Of a stretch of 11,149 nt of DNA, positions 6,722 to 11,149 are shown piece by piece (position 1 is the stretch's first letter; each line of letters begins with the position of its first letter). The stretch is taken from NCBI GenBank assembly GCA_900319595.1, contig ONOZ01000108.1, forward strand, positions 1-11,149. The letters run 5' to 3'. This DNA is from an uncultured Bacteroidales bacterium. Its GTDB lineage: Bacteria > Bacteroidota > Bacteroidia > Bacteroidales > P3. The translations under genes and the position numbers were made by a program. Under the pieces are notes generated by a model, which saw nothing but the letters and a program-made list of their open reading frames with translations, was not told the origin of the DNA and ran no database searches.

Positions 6722-7273
6722 TTACTCGTTTGCTGTTGTTTTCCAATACTTTTCTACACGATGTTTATTCTTCATTACCGTACGAGACAAGGTAAATAAA
6801 TAATCGCTTAACCTATTGATATACTCTAAAGCAAGTTTATCAACAGGATACGTTTCGTTGCATTCAACCATAAGCCTTTCACAACGGCGAGTTTGTGTCG
6901 TTGCTACATTCAAAAGTGTAGCCGTACGTGAAGAACCGGGTATTATAAAACCTTTCATTGGTGGCAATTCTGCAGCCATTGTATCAATTTTTCGTTCCAA
7001 ATATTTTATATCATTCTCTGTTAGGTGCGGCACCCTTTGAAGTGTTTGTTCGTCTTCACAAGCAATCATACTTTCAATTTCAAACAATTTGCACTGAATA
7101 ACAAATATCTCTCCTATATAGTTTTCATGCTTTAGAAAAGTAGATACATATCCTAACAAACTAACCAAATGGTCTATTTCTCCATAAGTGCAAACACGTA
7201 TATCGTTTTTCTTTACCCTTGTCCCACCTACCAATGAAGTCGTACCATCATCACCTCTCTTTGTATAAATCAT
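6722..7273 (-). CDS. pduO: PduO-type cob(I)alamin adenosyltransferase
   Basis: Transfers the 5'-deoxyadenosyl group of ATP to cob(I)alamin (or cobyrinic acid diamide), making adenosylcobalamin in the cytosol. It is 183 residues long, normal for a one-domain PduO/MMAB-type enzyme. The ATP-binding N-terminus reads YTKRGDDGTTSLVGG (residues 3-17), with R-G-D-D where many relatives have T-G-D-x. The central GSSRTA stretch (113-118) is followed by ATTQTRRCER (124-133), holding the conserved Arg129, Arg130 and Glu132. INRLSDYLFTLSR (152-164) is the C-terminal family signature with Asn153 and Asp157. It is all-alpha and forms trimers in characterised members. It starts 4 nt after the nifU-type stop, so translation is probably coupled. 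No cobalamin biosynthesis gene is nearby, which would suit a salvaging role, but the window is too small to decide. No riboswitch-like leader was seen. Confidence 0.95.
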   Translation of the reverse strand: MIYTKRGDDGTTSLVGGTRVKKNDIRVCTYGEIDHLVSLLGYVSTFLKHENYIGEIFVIQCKLFEIESMIACEDEQTLQRVPHLTENDIKYLERKIDTMAAELPPMKGFIIPGSSRTATLLNVATTQTRRCERLMVECNETYPVDKLALEYINRLSDYLFTLSRTVMKNKHRVEKYWKTTANE

Positions 7274-7277
7274 AGTG

Positions 7278-7535
7278 CTATTCTAAATCTTTTATATTTT
7301 CAACTGACTTTATCTCAGGTATAGCGTCTTGAATTGCCAACTCCACGTTTTGTTTCAAAGTCATACGCGAATAAGGGCATGAACCACAATGTCCTTGCAA
7401 CTCTACATTGACAACATAATCATCAGTAAGTGAAACAAACGCTATATCACCACCATCTTGTTGCAAATAAGGACGAATTTGTTCAATAGCATTTTTTACT
7501 TTTGTTTCTAAAACCTGTCTTTCCTGTAATTCCAT
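7278..7535 (-). CDS. NifU C-terminal-domain Fe-S scaffold protein
   Basis: An 85-residue protein that is only the NifU C-terminal (Nfu) domain. These domains bind a labile [4Fe-4S] cluster between two subunits and pass it to apo-proteins. The scaffold motif is visible: IRPYLQQDGGDIAFV (20-34), then GHCGSCPYSRMTL (48-60) with Cys50 and Cys53 in CxxC arrangement. There is no N-terminal IscU-like or A-type domain, so it matches the short free-standing Nfu type. It lies only 2 nt after the stop of mrp and 4 nt before the adenosyltransferase gene, so translation of the three is likely coupled. Together with Mrp it suggests a small Fe-S delivery module. The first ATG after the mrp stop is the obvious start; no Shine-Dalgarno sequence is present. 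Confidence 0.95.
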   Translation of the reverse strand: MELQERQVLETKVKNAIEQIRPYLQQDGGDIAFVSLTDDYVVNVELQGHCGSCPYSRMTLKQNVELAIQDAIPEIKSVENIKDLE

Positions 7536-7537
7536 TT

Positions 7538-8371
7538 TTATTTAATTGTTTTTGATTTTTCTACTACTTTATTTGCTAACTGCATAAACGCTTTTGCCTC
7601 GGTATAATCGAACAACATCGCAATAGGGTTGCCATTATCGTTACATTCGCTTACACTTTGCGAAATAGGAATCTCTCCTAAAAAATCTATATTTAATTCC
7701 TGTGCCAATTTTTTGCCTCCATCTTGTCCAAAAATGTAATATTTTTTATCTGGCATATCGCTCGGAGTGAAATAAGACATATTTTCAACCAATCCCATTA
7801 CTGGAACTTTAATATTTTCATTATCAAACATATTTATTGCTCGTCTTACGTCCGCTACTGCTAATTGTTGAGGAGTGCAAACGAAAATACTACCGTGCGG
7901 ATGGAAAGATTGTATTAGTGTTAGTTGTATATCTCCTGTTCCGGGAGGCATATCCAAAATAAGAAAATCCAACTCGCCCCAAAGAGTTTCAGATAACATT
8001 TGCGTCAAAGCATTACTTGCCATAGGACCTCGCCACATTAACGGAGCATTTTCATCTACCATAAAACCTATACTCATAAGTTTTATGCCAAATTTCTCTA
8101 TAGGCAACATCAACTCCTGTCCATCTTTCTCCGTTACCATAACATCTGCCTTATCTATATTAAACAATGTCGGTATGCTTGGACCATAGACATCGGCATC
8201 GGCTAATCCTACCCTATAACCCTCTTTTGCTAAAGATAAAGCCAAGTTTGCTGAAACTGTACTCTTACCAACACCTCCTTTTCCGCTACCTACTGCTATC
8301 AAACAGTTGATACTTTTCATAGAAGCGTCTATACGTTCTTGCTTTTTCTTTTGTTCTTCAAATGGATTCAT
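7538..8371 (-). CDS. mrp: Short Mrp/NBP35 (ApbC) Fe-S carrier ATPase
   Basis: Cytosolic P-loop ATPase of the Mrp/ApbC/NBP35 family, involved in loading Fe-S clusters onto target proteins. The deviant Walker A GSGKGGVGKST is at 28-38, followed by ADADVYGPSIP (57-67). MWRGPMASNAL (112-122) and LDMPPGTGDIQLT (139-151) are further family blocks. ENMSYFTPSD (196-205) occupies the place where ApbC and NBP35 carry the cluster-binding CxxC motif, but no such pair is present; the only cysteines are 23, 165 and 243. At 277 residues it also lacks the N-terminal DUF59 (MIP18-like) domain of longer Bacteroidota Mrp proteins. An in-frame TAG at 8396-8398, 24 nt upstream of the ATG, excludes a longer N-terminus. 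The adjacent NifU-type gene, 2 nt downstream, supplies a CxxC protein. It heads the operon that ends at the DUF2795 gene. Confidence 0.95.
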   Translation of the reverse strand: MNPFEEQKKKQERIDASMKSINCLIAVGSGKGGVGKSTVSANLALSLAKEGYRVGLADADVYGPSIPTLFNIDKADVMVTEKDGQELMLPIEKFGIKLMSIGFMVDENAPLMWRGPMASNALTQMLSETLWGELDFLILDMPPGTGDIQLTLIQSFHPHGSIFVCTPQQLAVADVRRAINMFDNENIKVPVMGLVENMSYFTPSDMPDKKYYIFGQDGGKKLAQELNIDFLGEIPISQSVSECNDNGNPIAMLFDYTEAKAFMQLANKVVEKSKTIK

Positions 8372-8411
8372 ATATTTAGTTTCTTTTTTCCTAATCTATT
8401 TCTGCCAAATC

Positions 8412-8430
8412 TATAACACTCTGTGTTATA
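8412..8430. repeat. Perfect dyad in the mrp leader
   Basis: TATAACAC-TCT-GTGTTATA: 8-bp perfect arms with a 3-base centre, 40 bp before the mrp ATG and downstream of the predicted start site. Its size and symmetry fit either an operator or a small RNA hairpin. No regulator gene lies in the window. Confidence 0.5.
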
Positions 8431-8440
8431 TAAATATATA

Positions 8441-8456
8441 CCTCAAAATTTTGAGG
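8441..8456. repeat. Perfect 16-bp palindrome before mrp
   Basis: CCTCAAAATTTTGAGG is a perfect palindrome that spans the expected transcription start of the mrp operon. Its RNA could also form a 6-bp hairpin followed by UAUAUAUUUAU, so a weak terminator for folK is an alternative reading. Confidence 0.5.
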
Positions 8457-8459
8457 TTG

Positions 8460-8491
8460 CAAAATTACAAAGTTACTTTTTATTATACAAA
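8460..8491 (-). promoter_or_regulatory. mrp: Promoter of the mrp-nifU-pduO-DUF2795 operon
   Basis: Minus-strand TTTG (8491-8488) and TAATTTTG (8467-8460) are 20 nt apart, matching the Bacteroidota -33 and -7 consensus. A second -7 match, TAACTTTG (8475-8468), lies directly upstream of the first but has no well-spaced -33 partner. The -33 box lies inside the last codons of folK. Confidence 0.6.
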
Positions 8492-8935
8492 TATATCTTT
8501 AATTTTCTTTTTTATTACAGGATGAAATCTATCGGAAGCGATTTGTTTCAATGGTTCAAGTACAAAATTTCTCAAATGTAATAACGGATGTGGTATTTTG
8601 AGGTTCAAAGTGTCAATTATCTCATCTTCATAAAACAAGATGTCTATATCTATAATTCTGTCCTCGTAGCCTGCAGTAAAAGAGCGTTGTCTACCCAATT
8701 CTTTCTCTGTCTCACCTATTATAGCCAAACATTCCAATGGGCTTTTGTCGGTTAGAAAAACTGCACACGAATTTACAAACATTTCTTTTGAAACAAATCC
8801 CCATGCTTTTGTTTCAAAAAAAGAAGAAGTGCTGATTCTTTCACCTAATCTTTGCTCCAAAAGTTTATAAGCCTTTAAAATATTTTGTTCTTTTGCTCCT
8901 ATATTAGTTCCAAACGACAAAACAATCTCTTTCAT
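8483..8935 (-). CDS. folK: Hydroxymethyldihydropterin pyrophosphokinase (HPPK)
   Basis: Cytosolic enzyme of folate biosynthesis that moves pyrophosphate from ATP to 6-hydroxymethyl-7,8-dihydropterin, feeding dihydropteroate synthase. It is 150 residues long, typical of one-domain FolK. The N-terminus MKEIVLSFGTNIGAKEQN has the G-x-N-x-G loop, with Thr where Ser is usual. Further marks are SSFFETKAWG (37-46), FVNSCAV (53-59), ETEKELGR (75-82), the HPPK signature EDRIIDIDILFYED (91-104) with Arg93 and the metal-binding Asp96 and Asp98, and IPHPLLHLRNFVLEPL (114-129). The start is set at 8935 rather than at the in-frame ATG at 8950, because the family begins there and because a -7 promoter box covers the five extra codons. 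It lies 48 nt after sprA on the same strand, so read-through is possible. Confidence 0.95.
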   Translation of the reverse strand: MKEIVLSFGTNIGAKEQNILKAYKLLEQRLGERISTSSFFETKAWGFVSKEMFVNSCAVFLTDKSPLECLAIIGETEKELGRQRSFTAGYEDRIIDIDILFYEDEIIDTLNLKIPHPLLHLRNFVLEPLKQIASDRFHPVIKKKIKDIFV

Positions 8936-8939
8936 ACTG

Positions 8940-8947
8940 CAAAGATA
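8940..8947 (-). promoter_or_regulatory. folK: Candidate -7 box directly before folK
   Basis: Minus-strand TATCTTTG fits TAnnTTTG and ends only 4 nt before the folK ATG at 8935. Transcription would begin at or next to the start codon, giving a leaderless or nearly leaderless message. No good -33 box is visible at 17-21 nt. Confidence 0.35.
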
Positions 8948-8983
8948 CAAATTTTTGCCTAAAACCTTGAAATACTTTTTATT

Positions 8984-11149
8984 TTATAAGATAAGTTTTA
9001 TAGAAAAGCCTCCCTCTGTTGTAGAATTAGGATAGGAAGACGAAATATAAGGAGTATTGATTGTCATATCAAAAAATGCTTTCAAAATGATTTTTTCAGT
9101 TAAAGAGTATTCCCCCGATAAATTCAAGGTTGCTACTTTACTACCTGCAGAAACAAGATTTACCCCTTGGTCTATCTTTCTTAGAATTGTCTTGTTGCTC
9201 GTAACAGATAGGTCTGCCTTTAGTAATATATCACTTTTAAACTCACGAGTATTTCCATTGCCTGTACGAACAGCAACTCTTACATCTTTAAAACGATAAC
9301 CTCCCCCAACAACAACTCCATTACGACCTATCTCTGTTAGTTGGTTATTGGTAAAAGATAACGACAATGTCCTTTCTTTGCGTATCTCAAAATTAAGTTG
9401 GAATGAATTTTTTAGATTCACATCAACTTTCAATAGCGGACTCAACTGTTCAGAAATAGTTACCTGGTCTATTGTGTGTTTTGCTATAAAATTGCTATTC
9501 AAAGTATTTCTTACCCACTCCGTACCATAATCGTATTGATCAACATCTGGCACAGAAGTGTTAGAATAAAAAGATGTAATGTTGTAATTGCAAGTATAAT
9601 TAGACGATAGTGTAATGGAGTTAGCCCATTTCTTTACCCAATCCATTTTTCCTAATCCTGTCCAAGTAATTCTCCAATTTGGCAATGGTATCTTTATAAA
9701 TGGCGAAAGATCTTGAGAAGAAGCATCCTTACCCATATAAGCCGCTAAAAATGCCGGTATTAAAACCTGTTGAGAAGTTGCTCCATAGCCATCAGGCCAA
9801 TATTGATTAGAGGCAGAATCCCAAATGTTTTGTTTTACATACGAACTATTATAAGAAGCATTCTTATTTGCCAAACGTTCAGCAATGGTTTGTCTGTTTT
9901 TCAAAAACTCTTCAAAAACTTCACTTACATTGTTTTTATCACTCCCTTTAAACAACGTCTCTATCGCAATAGTACTAATACTATAGTTACCATTACGATA
10001 AGCAGACATCGGTCCCATAACACTATTTTCATCTTCAGAAAATTTGTAATACGCCGAATACTGCTCACTCTCAGTTCGTTTGAAAGAAATATCAATATTA
10101 AATTCTTTAACAGGTTCTATTTTCACCTGGGCAGTAATGCTTTCTGTATGTTTCTGCACCATAGCACTATTAAATAAGGAATCTGTAGACAACCAACCAT
10201 TCCTAATTGCATCTGGCATAATGTCTTTTTGAGAACCTAATATAAAACCAACACCAGGAGCCCATTTACTACGATCGTTCATTCCCAAAAATCTTGCTCT
10301 TGGCATAAAACCCGGAATATAAGTGCCATCATTTAAAGAATATGTTACAGAAGCACTTTTTACAGAAGTTAGTAATCTAATAGAAAAGTATAGAAATTCT
10401 TTAAAGTAATCTTGCTTTTGTACTGTATCCGTGGAATCTTGGGTCTGTGCCTTGTCCTCTGCCATTCTACTCATACGTTGAGGATTACGTGGCATAGAAG
10501 ATGCCTTATTTTTCTTACCTCCCTGCTCATAGGCTTTTTTTACAAGTGGTATTTTATTGTATAAAGTCATAAGAGCAAGACTTCCCGTTGCATTTATACG
10601 TGCAGAATTTTCTATTGTATTACCTAAACTCTCGGTAGCATTGGTAGAACCTTGAAAAGTATAACCTGCCGTATAAGAGACATTTAATCTTACCCAATTA
10701 AGTATCGGAATCTTGTTAAGAGGTACATTATAATTTAATTTAATATTTTGTGTAAATTGTTGTGCTTTTCCCAAATCTAATATAGATTGATATACCGAGT
10801 CTTTCTTTTCTTTTGTGTCTATTCTACCACGAGGTTCCTCTACCAACGAATTCATTGTTGAATTATACTCTAAACGGAGACTATTAGTTACATCATATTT
10901 CATGCCGTATTCTCTATTCCAATAGAAATTTTTATAAAAATACGGCTCCATTATAACAAGACCTGCACTCTTACTCCTATTCATAGTTTCTTGGAAATCT
11001 CTTAGCATATCACTTTTGAAAGATATACTTTTAGGCACGTAATTCAACGTAAAATCTCTAAATATTGACCATGCTTTACCTTTAAAGAATGGAACTTTCG
11101 CAAAAGGCTTTAATCCTTTATTTTGAGATTCATATTGATAGTTCAACAT
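8984..11149 (-). CDS. sprA: SprA (Sov) T9SS outer-membrane translocon, C-terminal part
   Basis: The last 721 codons of a protein whose full-length relatives have roughly 2,400 residues; the 5' part lies beyond the right edge. The ATG at 11149 is an internal codon, not the start. SprA is the giant outer-membrane beta-barrel pore of the type IX secretion system (Sov in Porphyromonas gingivalis), also needed for gliding in Flavobacterium. Recognised blocks, numbered from the window edge, are FTLNYVPKSISF (33-44), the strand-rich NWVRLNVSYTAGYTFQGS (151-168), YIPGFMPRARFLGM and the APGVGFILGSQKDI stretch (277-310), the NWRITWTGL region (491-499), and near the C-terminus NLSGEYSL and INTPYISSSYPNST followed by GGFSIKLIL. 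A polar, low-complexity insertion at about 210-245 (KKNKASSMPRNPQRMSR and a Gln/Asp-rich part) probably forms a loop. No frameshift is seen. It should export the cargo encoded at 5262-6155. Confidence 0.95.
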   Translation of the reverse strand: MLNYQYESQNKGLKPFAKVPFFKGKAWSIFRDFTLNYVPKSISFKSDMLRDFQETMNRSKSAGLVIMEPYFYKNFYWNREYGMKYDVTNSLRLEYNSTMNSLVEEPRGRIDTKEKKDSVYQSILDLGKAQQFTQNIKLNYNVPLNKIPILNWVRLNVSYTAGYTFQGSTNATESLGNTIENSARINATGSLALMTLYNKIPLVKKAYEQGGKKNKASSMPRNPQRMSRMAEDKAQTQDSTDTVQKQDYFKEFLYFSIRLLTSVKSASVTYSLNDGTYIPGFMPRARFLGMNDRSKWAPGVGFILGSQKDIMPDAIRNGWLSTDSLFNSAMVQKHTESITAQVKIEPVKEFNIDISFKRTESEQYSAYYKFSEDENSVMGPMSAYRNGNYSISTIAIETLFKGSDKNNVSEVFEEFLKNRQTIAERLANKNASYNSSYVKQNIWDSASNQYWPDGYGATSQQVLIPAFLAAYMGKDASSQDLSPFIKIPLPNWRITWTGLGKMDWVKKWANSITLSSNYTCNYNITSFYSNTSVPDVDQYDYGTEWVRNTLNSNFIAKHTIDQVTISEQLSPLLKVDVNLKNSFQLNFEIRKERTLSLSFTNNQLTEIGRNGVVVGGGYRFKDVRVAVRTGNGNTREFKSDILLKADLSVTSNKTILRKIDQGVNLVSAGSKVATLNLSGEYSLTEKIILKAFFDMTINTPYISSSYPNSTTEGGFSIKLIL

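Noticed and set aside
8372..8398. Upstream extension of Mrp to include DUF59
   Set aside because: An in-frame TAG at 8396-8398 and no DUF59-like codons before it.
8936..8950. Longer FolK start (MYLCS extension)
   Set aside because: The FolK family starts at MKEIVLSFG, and a promoter-like box covers these codons.
9770..10177. 135-codon plus-strand open frame opposite sprA
   Set aside because: Long, but antisense to recognised SprA blocks; its arginine- and isoleucine-rich sequence resembles no known protein.
11147..11149. ATG at the right edge as the start of a 721-residue protein
   Set aside because: The content is the C-terminal part of SprA; the codon is an internal Met at the window boundary.
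1..11149. Defence island, prophage, insertion sequence or CRISPR
   Set aside because: No transposase, integrase, terminal inverted repeats, direct-repeat array or toxin-antitoxin pair; the genes are core functions of Bacteroidota.

Overview
This window looks like a core chromosomal piece of an AT-rich member of the Bacteroidota, most likely Bacteroidales or a near relative. The evidence is the end of the giant T9SS/gliding protein SprA, a GldB-type lipoprotein, a secreted protein with a type A Por-secretion tail, and a small acidic DUF2795 protein familiar from Bacteroidales. Translation starts almost without Shine-Dalgarno sequences, and there are several promoter-like TAnnTTTG (-7) boxes, two of them with a well-spaced TTTG (-33) box. 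I cannot name a genus. I see no mobile element, CRISPR array, tRNA or rRNA.

Layout, left to right. Positions 1-1416 (-) hold gltX (glutamyl-tRNA synthetase), which lacks only its last few dozen codons at the window edge. Positions 1530-4511 (-) hold a probable two-gene unit: a gldB-like lipoprotein gene followed 12 nt later by a membrane-anchored LTA-synthase/sulfatase-type enzyme. Position 4636 starts the only + strand gene, a DEDDh (DnaQ-like) exonuclease, divergent from gldB across a 124-bp intergenic region that carries three copies of an 8-bp word. At 5262-6155 (-) is a small secreted T9SS cargo protein with its own promoter, a long leader and a terminator. Positions 6457-8371 (-) form a compact operon of mrp (Fe-S carrier ATPase), a NifU C-terminal-domain scaffold gene, a PduO-type corrinoid adenosyltransferase gene and the DUF2795 gene, closed by a clear intrinsic terminator. 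Positions 8483-8935 (-) are folK (folate biosynthesis), and 8984-11149 (-) are the 3' part of sprA.

Three themes emerge. SprA (outer-membrane translocon), the T9SS cargo and GldB belong to the secretion/gliding apparatus of this phylum. Mrp and NifU are Fe-S cluster biogenesis factors, joined by a cofactor-maturation enzyme. GltX, FolK and the exonuclease are housekeeping functions. No obvious unknown multi-gene system is present. The most interesting points are a short Mrp with neither a DUF59 domain nor a CxxC motif next to a CxxC-bearing NifU domain, two dyad symmetries at the predicted start of that operon, the three-copy word in the gldB/exonuclease divergent promoter region, and a true Shine-Dalgarno sequence before the DUF2795 gene.
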